Assembly (NCBI RefSeq): GCF_000212375.1
Contig: NC_015501.1
Span: 620,001-684,000, forward strand
Direction of reading: 5' to 3'
Length of the DNA: 64,000 bases
DNA from: Porphyromonas asaccharolytica DSM 20707
GTDB lineage: Bacteria > Bacteroidota > Bacteroidia > Bacteroidales > Porphyromonadaceae
A program made the position numbers and the translations under genes. Shown one piece after another: positions 35,197 to 44,479 of the stretch (positions are counted from its first letter, which is position 1; each line of letters opens with the position of its first letter). The notes beneath the pieces are model-generated. The model was not told where the DNA came from and made no database searches. It worked only from the letters and a program-made list of their open reading frames with translations.

Positions 35197-37584
35197 ATGA
35201 ATACACAACAACGACAGCAAGCGTGGTGGCTCTACGGCGGGCTAATGATCATCTTTGTGGCGCTCTTGTGGTGGGTCGCTGCTACTGACCAAGCTATGAG
35301 TGGCTCCTCGGAGGCTCTCGTCACGGCTCCTGTAGCTACGACTGAGTCCCTAAGCGAACTTCCCCAGGGGGCTGCGACCCTTTCGCCTGCGGGAGAGGCT
35401 TCACCGTGGCAATCGTTTGTCGCTTCGGTGCGCGCTCATGCCGCCTCAGACATAGGGCTGCTGCTGATCCAGTTGGTCGTCATCCTGCTCGTGGTGCGTG
35501 TCGTGGGGTGGCTCTTCGCACGGCTGCGACAGCCGACGGTCATTGGGGAGATCCTTGCTGGTATACTGCTCGGTCCGAGCTTGCTGGGAGCCGTATGGCC
35601 TGAAGCGATGGAGACGCTCTTCCCTGTACACAGCTTGGGCAATCTAGAGCTACTCAGTCAGTTCGGACTGATCCTCTTTATGTTTACCATAGGTATGGAG
35701 CTGCGTATGAAAGACCTCAAGGGGCAGGCGCAGCAAGCTTTCATCATCAGTCAGTCGGGGATCATCTTTCCCTTTATCCTGGGCATCATCCTCACTTATA
35801 GCCTTTACAGTCGCCCAGAGCTGCTGAGCGAGGGGAGCAGCTTCTTGTCGCTCGCCCTCTTTGTGGGCATCTCGCTCAGCATCACCGCCTTCCCTGTCTT
35901 GGCGCGTATCATCCAGGAGCGCTCGCTCTCGCATAGTCACCTAGGACGCTTGGCGCTCTCGACCGCAGCCATGGGAGACATCGTGGCGTGGCTTATGCTG
36001 GCGGCCATTATGGCGGTCAGCCAAGGGGGGAGCTTCACGAGTGCCCTCTACAATATGCTCTTCCTGGCGCTCTACTTGGCGGTCATCTTTGGTATTTTGC
36101 GACCACTCTTCGGACTCCTCGGGCGACGTGTGAGACATCGTGAGGTACTCTCCAAGTCGCTCATGGGGCTCATCTTCATCCTCCTCATGGCGAGCGCCTA
36201 CTTCACCGAAATCATGAGTATGCACGCCCTCTTTGGAGCCTTCATGCTGGGGCTTATCATGCCAGAGAACCTAGACTTCCGAGTGATTGTCAAGGAGAAA
36301 GTCGAGGACCTTGCCCTCTTGCTCCTCCTGCCACTTTTCTTCGTTAGCTCAGGATTGCGCACGGAGCTGGGCTTGGTCAATACGCCTCAGCTGTGGGGCC
36401 TCTTTGGGATCTTCACACTCGTGGCGGTTGTCGGCAAAATGGGCGGCACCTACTTAGCAGCGCGAAGCTGCGGCATACAAAGTCGCGAAAGCCTTTATCT
36501 AGGTGCTTATATGAACACCCGAGGGCTGATGGAGCTGGTTGTACTGCGTATCGGACTCGACCTAGGAGTCCTCTCGACGGTCCTCTTTACGATCCTCGTG
36601 ATGATGACACTCGTGACGACGATCATGACCGCTCCGACGCTGCAGCTGATCGACTGGCTCCTCAAGAAGAAGAAAACACCGCAGAGCTTGGAGCATGCGA
36701 CAGGTCAAGTGCTCATCTCCTTCGGTCGTGCCGAGACGGGCGTCACGCTCCTTGAGTTCTTCCATAGGCTCTGTGGCGGCACCTCTCCACAGGTAGCTTG
36801 TACGCTGATGCACGTTACCACCGATACAGACATTAGCACGATCGATGCGGATCACTACTATGCCAGTAGCTTTGCCGCGCCGATGGAGATGGCCAAGCAG
36901 CTAGACCTCTCCGTGGAGCGTAAGTATGAGATCGCGGAGTCGGTCCCTGAGGCGGTTCTCTCGCACGCTAATCATATCCAGAGCAACCTGCTGCTCCTCG
37001 GGGCGAGTGTCAACCTCTCACAAGACAAGAAAGATCGCGACCTGGTCGCTTATAGCGATAAGCTCACCCGTCGGTGGAAAGTTGTGACTGGTCGCCGTCG
37101 TCAAGCGAAGAAAGAGCAGAGCTCGCACTCCTTTGAGGAGATTATCGCCACCTTTGCTCATGAAGCGCCTTGCTCGGTCGGTATCTATGTGGACAATGGT
37201 CAGACCCCGATAGCGCATCCGCTCGTGCTGATGCAGCGACCTGAGGATCGGGAGCTACTACTCGTTGCCGAGCAGGTGTCAGAGCGTGCCGATAGCCCGA
37301 TCACGCTGATGCCGCTCTCGTCACATCTCGCCAAGCCTGAGACAGAGCTGACGGATCGTGTGTCGTGGAGCCGAGAGACCTTTGCTGAGCAGGTCGATCT
37401 GAGTGCTTACGACTTCGCGCTCATTGCTTACGATGCGTGGGCAGCCCTCACGCCAGCACAGCAAGAGCTACTCCAGCAGTTGCCCTCTTACCTCATTCTA
37501 GACATTGACGAGGCGACCATCGAGTTGCCGACGATACATCGTCCTACTACGGGAGCCGTCTCTTATCTTGGTAAAGTATCTTAA
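35197..37584 (+). CDS. CPA2-family cation:proton antiporter
   Basis: This 795-residue protein has one N-terminal membrane segment, an about 55-residue periplasmic stretch, and then the 12-13-segment Na+/H+ exchanger domain (about 85-490). Motifs include PTVIGEILAGILLGPSLLG, GLILFMFTIGMELRMKDLK, SITAFPVLARIIQE and MNTRGLMELVVL. The C-terminal about 300 residues are cytoplasmic, with universal-stress-like segments (LISFGRAETGVTLLEFF). The domain pattern matches KefB-like CPA2 antiporters in Bacteroidota. The ion (Na+ or K+) cannot be told from sequence. The stop is two bases before the glgB start. Confidence 0.88.
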   Translation: MNTQQRQQAWWLYGGLMIIFVALLWWVAATDQAMSGSSEALVTAPVATTESLSELPQGAATLSPAGEASPWQSFVASVRAHAASDIGLLLIQLVVILLVVRVVGWLFARLRQPTVIGEILAGILLGPSLLGAVWPEAMETLFPVHSLGNLELLSQFGLILFMFTIGMELRMKDLKGQAQQAFIISQSGIIFPFILGIILTYSLYSRPELLSEGSSFLSLALFVGISLSITAFPVLARIIQERSLSHSHLGRLALSTAAMGDIVAWLMLAAIMAVSQGGSFTSALYNMLFLALYLAVIFGILRPLFGLLGRRVRHREVLSKSLMGLIFILLMASAYFTEIMSMHALFGAFMLGLIMPENLDFRVIVKEKVEDLALLLLLPLFFVSSGLRTELGLVNTPQLWGLFGIFTLVAVVGKMGGTYLAARSCGIQSRESLYLGAYMNTRGLMELVVLRIGLDLGVLSTVLFTILVMMTLVTTIMTAPTLQLIDWLLKKKKTPQSLEHATGQVLISFGRAETGVTLLEFFHRLCGGTSPQVACTLMHVTTDTDISTIDADHYYASSFAAPMEMAKQLDLSVERKYEIAESVPEAVLSHANHIQSNLLLLGASVNLSQDKKDRDLVAYSDKLTRRWKVVTGRRRQAKKEQSSHSFEEIIATFAHEAPCSVGIYVDNGQTPIAHPLVLMQRPEDRELLLVAEQVSERADSPITLMPLSSHLAKPETELTDRVSWSRETFAEQVDLSAYDFALIAYDAWAALTPAQQELLQQLPSYLILDIDEATIELPTIHRPTTGAVSYLGKVS

Positions 37585-37586
37585 CG

Positions 37587-39629
37587 ATGAAACGTGAGAA
37601 AGGCACTCCTCGCCAAGTGAAGCCAAAGCAGATCACACCGCTCTGGGCACAGCAAGACCCGTGGCTCGCGCCCTACTATGAGACGATCGCTGCGTGGCAA
37701 AGCTATATCGCAGCGCGTCGGCAGCTGCTTGTCGGCTCGCAGAGCCTCTCGAGCTGGGCGTGTGGACACCTTTACTTTGGGCTGCATCGCACAGAGTCGG
37801 GGTGGACACTGCGTGAATATGCGCCAGCAGCTAAGGCAGTCTACCTACTTTGCGACGCTAACCAGTGGCGTCAAGATCCGATCTATCGATATGTTGCTAA
37901 TGAGGAGCGGCCAGGTGAGTGGCTCCTCAAGCTACCCGCCACAGCGCTGCACCATCTGGACTACTACAAGCTCCTTATCTGCACCGACGATGAGGAGCTA
38001 GAGCGTATCCCCGCTTACGCACATTATGTGGTGCAGGATCCGCGTGACTACAGCTTCTGCGCTCGAGTCTGGGCACCCGAAGAGCCTTACCTGATGCAGG
38101 CGCCAGCACCTGAACGTCCCGACACCTTGCTCATCTATGAGTGCCACATAGGGATGAGTGGCGAGGAGATGGGCGTGGCGAGCTACGAGCAGTTTCGCAC
38201 GGAGCGACTGCCCTACATCGTCTCGGCGGGCTACAACACGCTCCAGATCATGGCGGTGCAGGAGCACCCGTACTACGGTTCGTACGGCTATCACGTCTCC
38301 AACTTCTTTGCTCCGTCCAGTCGCTTCGGTACGCCCGACGACCTCAAGCGCCTGGTCGATGAGGCGCACGCTTTGGGCCTTTACGTCATTATGGACTTAG
38401 TTCACTCGCATGCCGTGCGCAACGAAGCTGAGGGCTTGGCTCGCTACGACGGCACGCGGACGCTCTTCTTTCACGAGGGGAGCCGAGGGGAGCACCCGCA
38501 GTGGGACTCGCTCTGCTTTGATTACGGCCCTGGCGAGGTGGTCCACTACCTCCTCTCCAATTGCCACTACTGGCTCACGGAGTATGGCTTCGATGGCTTC
38601 CGCTTCGACGGGGTCACCTCAATGCTTTACGAGGATCACGGCTTGGGGAGACCTTTCCTCACCTATGAGGACTACTATAATGGCCATGTAGACCGAGATG
38701 CGCTGACCTATCTGACGCTCGCCAACGAGCTGATCCACGCTGTCAAGCCCGCAGCGACTACCATCGCCGAGGAGGTGAGCGGACTGCCGGGACTGTGCGA
38801 GAGCCAAGCCTCCGATGGGTACGGCTTTGACTACCGACTGGCGATGAATGTGCCAGACTACTGGATCAAGCTGATCAAAGAGCAGCCCGACGAAGCGTGG
38901 AATCCGGAGAATATGTGGTACGAACTGCGCAATCACCGTCCTACGGAGCGAACGATCTCCTACGCTGAGAGCCATGATCAGGCACTCGTCGGAGACAAGA
39001 CCATCATCTTCCGACTCATCGACAGCGATATGTACTGGCATATGCAGCAGAGCGACTACAACGATCGGGTGATGCGTGGCATAGCGCTCTGCAATATGAT
39101 CCGTCTGATGACCTTCGCCACGATGTGTGGCGGTTATCTCACCTTTATGGGCAATGAGTTTGGTCACCCCGAGTGGATTGACTTCCCTCGTGAGGGCAAT
39201 GGTTACTCTTACCAGTACGCTCGTCGTCAGTGGTCACTGCGGGACAATGACTTACTGCGCTACAAGCAGCTAGCGCACTTTGACAAAGGGATGCTCTCGC
39301 TCTGTAGCTTGACGCCCCGCTTTGCAGAGCTCTCGGACTACTGCTACCACAGTCACACGGAGCGACAGGTTATCGTCTTCATGCGGGGTGACGGCTACCT
39401 CTTTGCCTTCAACTTTAGCCCCACGGAGAGCTACGTCGACTATCCCATAGAGGGCGTGCCCGCGGGACAGTATATGCTACTCCTCGACAGCGATGCGGTC
39501 GCCTGCGGAGGCTTCGGACGTATCGATGCCAGTGTCACGCATCACACCCGCACCACCGCCGAGGGTGGCACCGAGCTACGACTCTATCTGCCCTCCCGCT
39601 CAGCGCAAGTCTACAGCCACAAGCCGTAA
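37587..39629 (+). CDS. glgB: 1,4-alpha-glucan branching enzyme (GH13, eukaryote-like)
   Basis: This 680-residue cytoplasmic enzyme introduces alpha-1,6 branches into glycogen. It has an N-terminal CBM48 (WTLREYAPAAKAVYLLCDANQW) and a GH13 barrel with VIMDLVHSHA, nucleophile region GFRFDGVTSM, acid/base region TIAEEVSG and YAESHDQAL. The length and the sequence around MLYEDHG resemble the eukaryotic/Bacteroidota subfamily more than E. coli GlgB. Together with the starch-synthase-like protein at 2529 it suggests alpha-glucan metabolism, although a full glycogen synthase is not in the window. Confidence 0.93.
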   Translation: MKREKGTPRQVKPKQITPLWAQQDPWLAPYYETIAAWQSYIAARRQLLVGSQSLSSWACGHLYFGLHRTESGWTLREYAPAAKAVYLLCDANQWRQDPIYRYVANEERPGEWLLKLPATALHHLDYYKLLICTDDEELERIPAYAHYVVQDPRDYSFCARVWAPEEPYLMQAPAPERPDTLLIYECHIGMSGEEMGVASYEQFRTERLPYIVSAGYNTLQIMAVQEHPYYGSYGYHVSNFFAPSSRFGTPDDLKRLVDEAHALGLYVIMDLVHSHAVRNEAEGLARYDGTRTLFFHEGSRGEHPQWDSLCFDYGPGEVVHYLLSNCHYWLTEYGFDGFRFDGVTSMLYEDHGLGRPFLTYEDYYNGHVDRDALTYLTLANELIHAVKPAATTIAEEVSGLPGLCESQASDGYGFDYRLAMNVPDYWIKLIKEQPDEAWNPENMWYELRNHRPTERTISYAESHDQALVGDKTIIFRLIDSDMYWHMQQSDYNDRVMRGIALCNMIRLMTFATMCGGYLTFMGNEFGHPEWIDFPREGNGYSYQYARRQWSLRDNDLLRYKQLAHFDKGMLSLCSLTPRFAELSDYCYHSHTERQVIVFMRGDGYLFAFNFSPTESYVDYPIEGVPAGQYMLLLDSDAVACGGFGRIDASVTHHTRTTAEGGTELRLYLPSRSAQVYSHKP

Positions 39630-39650
39630 CAGCCCTTTTGTAAAAACAGC

Positions 39651-39690
39651 AAAGGCGCATAGTTCACGAAGAGCTATGCGCCTTTGTTTT
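39651..39690. terminator. Bidirectional terminator between glgB and the reverse-strand dehydrogenase
   Basis: A perfect 12-bp stem AAAGGCGCATAG (39651-39662) with CTATGCGCCTTT (39674-39685) is followed by TGTTTTG on the forward strand. A-rich sequence on the other side serves the opposite direction. Confidence 0.88.
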
Positions 39691-39705
39691 GCTTAGATAT
39701 GAGCT

Positions 39706-40905
39706 TTACTTCTCGAACTCGATGTCGATGTCAAAGGACTCATGCCAGGGCAGTCCCTGACGAGCTACCTCCTCGAGGAAAGGATCTGGGTCAAACTGCT
39801 CGACGTTGAAGACGCCAGCGCCACCCCACAGTCCCTTGGCGAGCATCAGAGCGCCCGTCGTAGCGGGTACACCCGTCGTGTAGCTGACACCCTGCGTGCC
39901 GGTCTCCCGGTAAGCTGCTTGGTGAGAGCAGTTGTTCCATATATAGTAGGTACGCTCCTTGCCATCCTTGACACCACGGATACGGCAGCCGATAGAGGTC
40001 TCGCCCGTATAGTTCTCGCCCAGCTCCTTAGGATTGGGTAGGACAGCCTTGAGGAATTGGATCGGCACGATCTCCTGGCCGTTGTAGTTGATCGGCTCGA
40101 TGCTAGCCATACCGATGTTTTGGATCACCTCGAGGTACTTGAGATACTCCTCTCCGAAGGTCATCCAGAAGCGCGCCCTACGTATCGTGGGGAAGTGCTT
40201 GACAAGCGACTCCAGCTCCTCATGGTAGAGTAGGTAAGACTCGCGTACGCCGATGCCGGGGTAGTGCAGCGGACGATGTATCTCCTGAGGCTCCGTCTCG
40301 ATCCACTCGCCCTTGTGGTAGTACTTACCCTTTTGGGTGATCTCACGGATATTGATCTCTGGGTTGAAGTTGGTCGCAAACGCCTTGTGGTGGTCACCTC
40401 CGTTGCAGTCTACGATGTCGAGGTCGTGTATCTCGTCAAAGTGATGCTTGGCAGCGTAAGCGGTGAAGATACTGGTCACGCCAGGGTCAAAGCCACACCC
40501 TAGGACGGCGGTCAGTCCAGCTTCCTTAAAGCGGTCGTGGTATGCCCACTGCCAGCTGTACTGATACTTAGCCTCGTCGAGAGGCTCGTAGTTTGCCGTG
40601 TCGAGGTAGTTGACGCCTGCCTTGAGACACGCCTCCATGATGGTGAGATCTTGGTAGGGGAGTGCTACGTTGATGCAGATATCTGGGCGGAAGCTCTCGA
40701 AGAGCTTCACAAGCTGCTCTACGTCGTCCGCATCCACCTGTGCGGTCTGGATCTTGACGTTTTGTATCTGTGCTGCGATAGCGTCACACTTAGACTTAGT
40801 GCGGCTCGCCAGCATAATGTCAGTAAAGGTCTCAGCATTCTGAGCCACCTTGTGAGCTACTACGGTGCCTACGCCACCAGCTCCGATGATGATCACTCTT
40901 GTCAT
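39706..40905 (-). CDS. Carboxynorspermidine dehydrogenase (saccharopine dehydrogenase family)
   Basis: This 399-residue NAD(P)H-dependent enzyme has Rossmann motif IIGAGGVGTVVAHK at residue 5. GCGFDPGVTSIFTAYAAKHHFDEI and DCNGGDHHKAFATNFNPEINIREI are characteristic of carboxynorspermidine/carboxyspermidine dehydrogenase, distinguishing it from lysine-pathway saccharopine dehydrogenases. It condenses aspartate semialdehyde with a diamine in the alternative, S-adenosylmethionine-independent polyamine pathway. The partner decarboxylase is not in the window. The only upstream box is a weak TATCTTTA on the reverse strand at 41007-41014. It is a single-gene unit, convergent with glgB. Confidence 0.88.
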   Translation of the reverse strand: MTRVIIIGAGGVGTVVAHKVAQNAETFTDIMLASRTKSKCDAIAAQIQNVKIQTAQVDADDVEQLVKLFESFRPDICINVALPYQDLTIMEACLKAGVNYLDTANYEPLDEAKYQYSWQWAYHDRFKEAGLTAVLGCGFDPGVTSIFTAYAAKHHFDEIHDLDIVDCNGGDHHKAFATNFNPEINIREITQKGKYYHKGEWIETEPQEIHRPLHYPGIGVRESYLLYHEELESLVKHFPTIRRARFWMTFGEEYLKYLEVIQNIGMASIEPINYNGQEIVPIQFLKAVLPNPKELGENYTGETSIGCRIRGVKDGKERTYYIWNNCSHQAAYRETGTQGVSYTTGVPATTGALMLAKGLWGGAGVFNVEQFDPDPFLEEVARQGLPWHESFDIDIEFEK

Positions 40906-41023
40906 AGAGGTTGTATAGTTAAAAGCGTTAGAGATTCATGAGGTATAAGGTAGCTACGCTGGCAATCCTTTGCGGCTGCTCATGCGTCGTCGCTACTTTG
41001 TCTTGCTAAAGATACGAAAAAGA

Positions 41024-41149
41024 AGTTAGAGGTTAGAGATTAGAGGTTAGAAGTTAGAGGTTAGAAGTTAGAGATCGGAACTATCGGAGCCATCTGAGTG
41101 ATCGGATCTCTAACCTCTAACTTCTAATCTCTAACTTCTAACCTCTCAA
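41024..41149. repeat. Inverted heptamer array upstream of dnaN
   Basis: Left arm: consecutive TTAGARR words (TTAGAGG, TTAGAGA, TTAGAGG, TTAGAAG ...) to about 41074. Right arm: TCTAACC, TCTAACT, TCTAATC ... from about 41105. The 30-base centre is rich in ATCGGA/ATCTGA words. The two arms can pair over about 45 bases, forming the longest potential hairpin in the window. It sits between divergently transcribed genes. Confidence 0.85.
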
Positions 41150-41185
41150 CTCCAGCTTCCCCTTTGTCGTGGGGAGAGTTTTTAT

Positions 41186-41193
41186 TATCTTTG
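41186..41193 (+). promoter_or_regulatory. -7 promoter box for the dnaN operon
   Basis: TATCTTTG lies 28 bases before ATG 41222. Confidence 0.65.
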
Positions 41194-41221
41194 TGGTATA
41201 ATCAGCAGATAGGAATCATAT

Positions 41222-42430
41222 ATGAAGTTTACCGTCAATAGCAACGAGCTCTCCACGCTCTTGCAAAATGTGGGGCGCCTAGTCCCTGCGAGCAATGTCT
41301 CTATGCCAGCGCTGGCCAACTACCTTTTTGAGGTGACTCCTGAGCGGATCTCCGTGACGGGAGGAGATACGATGATGCGCTCGACTGGTGTGATAGCTCC
41401 ACTAGAGTGTGATGGTGAGATGCGCTTCCTGATAGCTCCCACGCCGCTACTGGACTATATCAAGTCGCTGCCTGTGCAGCCACTGACGATGGAGATGCAG
41501 ACGACGGAGGAGGGTGCACGGTTTATCCACCTGATCCACTCGACAGGGTACCTAGACATACCCATCGGCGATGCGGATCTCTACGTCTCTAGAGAGTCTC
41601 CAGAGGATACCGAGGGGGCTGCTATGATGAGTATGAATAGCTCTAGTCTCTTGGCTGGTATCTCGGCTGTCCTGCCGGCTGCCTATCCCGACACGTCGCG
41701 TGAGCAGCTACATGGCGTGCACTTCGTCATGCTCACGGATCGTCTAGAGCTCTGCGCAACGGACAATGTGCAGCTCGTACGCTACATAGACTACGATGCG
41801 CGGATCGTCGAGAAGGAGGACGAGGTAGCACAAGCTTCGCTGAGGGATCCTAGCTTCACGCTCCCGATCAAGGTCTCTAGCTTCCTACAGTCTATCCTCC
41901 CGAACTTTGCCAATGAGGAGGCACTCGTTGTCTTCAACAATAAGCAGGTAGAGGTGCGCTTCGGCACTTATAATGTGGTCTCGCAGGTGAGTGTGCTGGA
42001 CTTCCCCAACTACAACGGGTTACTCCCCGACGCGATGACCTATATGATCGAGATCGACGGTCAAGTCTTGCAGCGAGCCACGACTCGTGTCAACTATCTG
42101 AGCAATATTGTGGGGCTAGGTGCCGACTCAAGCTTGCTCTGTATCACCTTCGAGGAGCATGCGATGGTGATGAAGGGAGGCTTCTACGCACAGGGCGCTA
42201 ATACGCCTGGAGTCGATGTCGAGGAGCGTATCCCCGTGGACTATCCCGAGCAAATGGAGGGGATGCAGATCACCTTCAAGACGAACACCTTCATCAAGTT
42301 CCTCAAGGCGTTCAATGCGGAGAGCTTGCAGCTACACATTACCAATGCTACGCAGCCGATCATGATCACACCGACCAAGGTGGCTGACCAAACAGACCTG
42401 AGAGGTATCACAGCTCCCGTACGTATCTAA
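41222..42430 (+). CDS. dnaN: DNA polymerase III subunit beta (sliding clamp)
   Basis: This 402-residue clamp encircles DNA and tethers the replicative polymerase. The start MKFTVNSNELSTLLQNVGRLV and the three-fold domain repeat are visible. The protein is somewhat longer than E. coli DnaN (366). It is not next to dnaA or recF here, unlike in many bacteria, but heads a seven-gene operon with an exonuclease and repair gene recN. Confidence 0.93.
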   Translation: MKFTVNSNELSTLLQNVGRLVPASNVSMPALANYLFEVTPERISVTGGDTMMRSTGVIAPLECDGEMRFLIAPTPLLDYIKSLPVQPLTMEMQTTEEGARFIHLIHSTGYLDIPIGDADLYVSRESPEDTEGAAMMSMNSSSLLAGISAVLPAAYPDTSREQLHGVHFVMLTDRLELCATDNVQLVRYIDYDARIVEKEDEVAQASLRDPSFTLPIKVSSFLQSILPNFANEEALVVFNNKQVEVRFGTYNVVSQVSVLDFPNYNGLLPDAMTYMIEIDGQVLQRATTRVNYLSNIVGLGADSSLLCITFEEHAMVMKGGFYAQGANTPGVDVEERIPVDYPEQMEGMQITFKTNTFIKFLKAFNAESLQLHITNATQPIMITPTKVADQTDLRGITAPVRI

Positions 42431-42450
42431 GAACACCGAATCGATAAGTT

Positions 42451-43218
42451 ATGACGCTACAATTGGATCGTCCGCTAGTGGTCTTTGACATAGAGGCTAC
42501 GGGACTGGATATTACGAATGACCGTATCATCGAGCTAACGATACTCAAGCTGATGCCTGATGGGGAGCGGATCGTACGGACACGACGCTTCAACCCAGAG
42601 ATGCCTATCCCAGCCGAGAGCACAGCGATACATGGTATCACGGATGAAGATGTGCGTGACTGTCCTCCCTTTAGAGCTTGTGCTAAGAGCTTAGCGGAGC
42701 TGATCGATGGGTGCGACCTGGCGGGCTACAACTCGCAGCGCTTTGACCTGCCGATGCTGGGGGAGGAGTTCCTCCGTGCTGGTGTGGAGGTGGATTTGCT
42801 CTCTAGGCAGCACATAGACGTGCAGACGATCTTTCACAAGATGGAGCCACGGACGCTTGAGGGGGCTGTGCGCTTCTACTGTCATCGTGAGCATATCGGA
42901 GCGCATGGTGCCGAGGCGGACACGATCGCTACGCTCGATGTGCTACTGGCTCAGCTGGATAAGTATGGCGATGCACTGCCACATAGTGTCAAGGAGCTGT
43001 CTGATCTGACCACTTATCATCGCAATGTAGACCTCGCTGGGCGCATTGTGCTAGACGATAACGATGTGCCAGTCTTTAACTTTGGCAAGCACAAGGGGCG
43101 CTCTGTCGAGACAGTCTTGCGAGAAGAGCCTGGCTACCTCAGTTGGCTACTGCAAGCGGACTTCTCACGAGACACGAAGCGTCAGTTCCTCCTGATCAAG
43201 GAGCAGATGAAGCCTTAG
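42451..43218 (+). CDS. 3'-5' exonuclease (DnaQ-like, DEDDh)
   Basis: This 255-residue nuclease has motifs FDIEATGLD (ExoI: D and E at about 10-12), AGYNSQRFDLPML (ExoII) and HGAEADTIATLDVL (ExoIII, DEDDh histidine). It ends with a FNFGKHKG...YLSWLLQADF tail (about 208-245) found in many Bacteroidota DnaQ-like exonucleases. Following dnaN by 20 bases, it is a candidate proofreading or clamp-associated nuclease; that functional link is inferred from position. Confidence 0.9.
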   Translation: MTLQLDRPLVVFDIEATGLDITNDRIIELTILKLMPDGERIVRTRRFNPEMPIPAESTAIHGITDEDVRDCPPFRACAKSLAELIDGCDLAGYNSQRFDLPMLGEEFLRAGVEVDLLSRQHIDVQTIFHKMEPRTLEGAVRFYCHREHIGAHGAEADTIATLDVLLAQLDKYGDALPHSVKELSDLTTYHRNVDLAGRIVLDDNDVPVFNFGKHKGRSVETVLREEPGYLSWLLQADFSRDTKRQFLLIKEQMKP

Positions 43219-43245
43219 AGCCGTCACGCCACACGATAGATAGCC

Positions 43246-44475
43246 ATGCGCTTACAGAACAAGCATATAGTCGTAGGGATCACCGGCGGGATAGCTGCCT
43301 ACAAGAGTGCCTCGCTCGTACGCCTGCTGATCAAGGAGGGTGCCGAAGTGCAGGTGGTTATGACGCCCGCGGCAAAGGAGTTCATCACGCCACTGACGCT
43401 TGCCACGCTCTCGCAGCATGCGGTGGTCTCAGACTTCTTCGATCGTCGTGACGGTTCGTGGCATAGTCACGTGACGCTGGGCACTTGGCCCGATCTGATG
43501 ATCATAGCTCCCGCCACGGCTAGCACGATTGGCAAGATGGCGCACGGCATTGCCGACAATATCCTCGTGACCACTTACCTAGCGATGCGCGCTCCTGTGC
43601 TGATCGCTCCAGCGATGGATCTGGACATGTGGTCTCACCCGACGACCGCTCGCAATCTGGAGATATTGGCACAAGATGGTGTGGCACAAGCGTTGCCCGC
43701 TGAGGGATTCCTCGCTAGTGGACTGACAGGGCGGGGACGTATGCAGGAGCCGGAGGAGATCTTAGAGCAGGCGGTCGCAATGCTCACCGCTACAACGGAG
43801 AAGCTGCCCTTAGCAGGGGAGTGCGTCACCATCACAGCTGGGCCTACCTACGAACCGATCGACGATGTGCGTTTCATAGGCAACCACTCGTCGGGACTGA
43901 TGGGCATCTCACTGGCGGAAGCTTTGGCATGTCAAGGCGCCGAGGTGCATTTGGTCTTAGGGCCAACGCATCTTCGTCCCACCAATCCGCACATTGTCGT
44001 ACATCCCGTGATGACAGCCGAAGAGATGCTGGCGGCTGCTCAGGAGACCTTCGGGCGTAGCTCGATAGCGATCTTCGCAGCAGCGGTGGCTGACTACCGA
44101 CCCGAGGAGCGTGTGTCAGGGAAGATCAAGAAGGAGCGTCGTGGCGGGGAGCGGATGCAGCTCACGCTGACGCAAAATCCCGACATAGCCGCGACTCTTG
44201 GGGCGCAGCGCCGTGCAGGACAGTACTTAGTAGGCTTTGCCCTGGAGACCTCTGTGGACACCTCCGCAGCCGAGGGCAAGCTACACAACAAGCATCTCGA
44301 TGCGATCGTGCTTAACTCGACAAGCGATGCGGGCGCGGGCTTTGGAGTTCCGACCAATAAGGTGCTAATCCTAGACAAAGCGGGTGCTCGGTGCGACCTA
44401 CCGCTAGAGAGCAAGGCGGTCGTGGCGGAGCAGATCGTAGACTTCGTGCTCAAGCATCGTACACAGCTCGTTTAG
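43246..44475 (+). CDS. coaBC: Bifunctional phosphopantothenoylcysteine decarboxylase/synthetase
   Basis: The 409-residue enzyme carries out two steps of coenzyme A synthesis. The N-terminal CoaC flavoprotein domain (about 1-185) has VGITGGIAAYKSA, the active-site histidine in SHVTLG and PAMDLDMW. The CoaB domain follows (ITAGPTYEPIDDVRFIGNHSSG). Residue 158, the position of the E. coli catalytic cysteine, reads serine (LASGLTGRGRM); I recall this LASGL form as common in Bacteroidota. It ends four bases before the next gene. Confidence 0.93.
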   Translation: MRLQNKHIVVGITGGIAAYKSASLVRLLIKEGAEVQVVMTPAAKEFITPLTLATLSQHAVVSDFFDRRDGSWHSHVTLGTWPDLMIIAPATASTIGKMAHGIADNILVTTYLAMRAPVLIAPAMDLDMWSHPTTARNLEILAQDGVAQALPAEGFLASGLTGRGRMQEPEEILEQAVAMLTATTEKLPLAGECVTITAGPTYEPIDDVRFIGNHSSGLMGISLAEALACQGAEVHLVLGPTHLRPTNPHIVVHPVMTAEEMLAAAQETFGRSSIAIFAAAVADYRPEERVSGKIKKERRGGERMQLTLTQNPDIAATLGAQRRAGQYLVGFALETSVDTSAAEGKLHNKHLDAIVLNSTSDAGAGFGVPTNKVLILDKAGARCDLPLESKAVVAEQIVDFVLKHRTQLV

Positions 44476-44479
44476 TCTT

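Noticed and set aside
38619-39167. 182-codon reverse frame inside glgB (similarly 184 codons at 21121-21675 inside mutB)
   Set aside because: Both lie wholly within strongly supported genes and show no promoter or family features; GC-rich codon bias keeps alternative frames open.
41024-41149. Heptamer array as a CRISPR array
   Set aside because: Repeat units are only seven bases, without unique spacers of constant length, and no cas genes are present.
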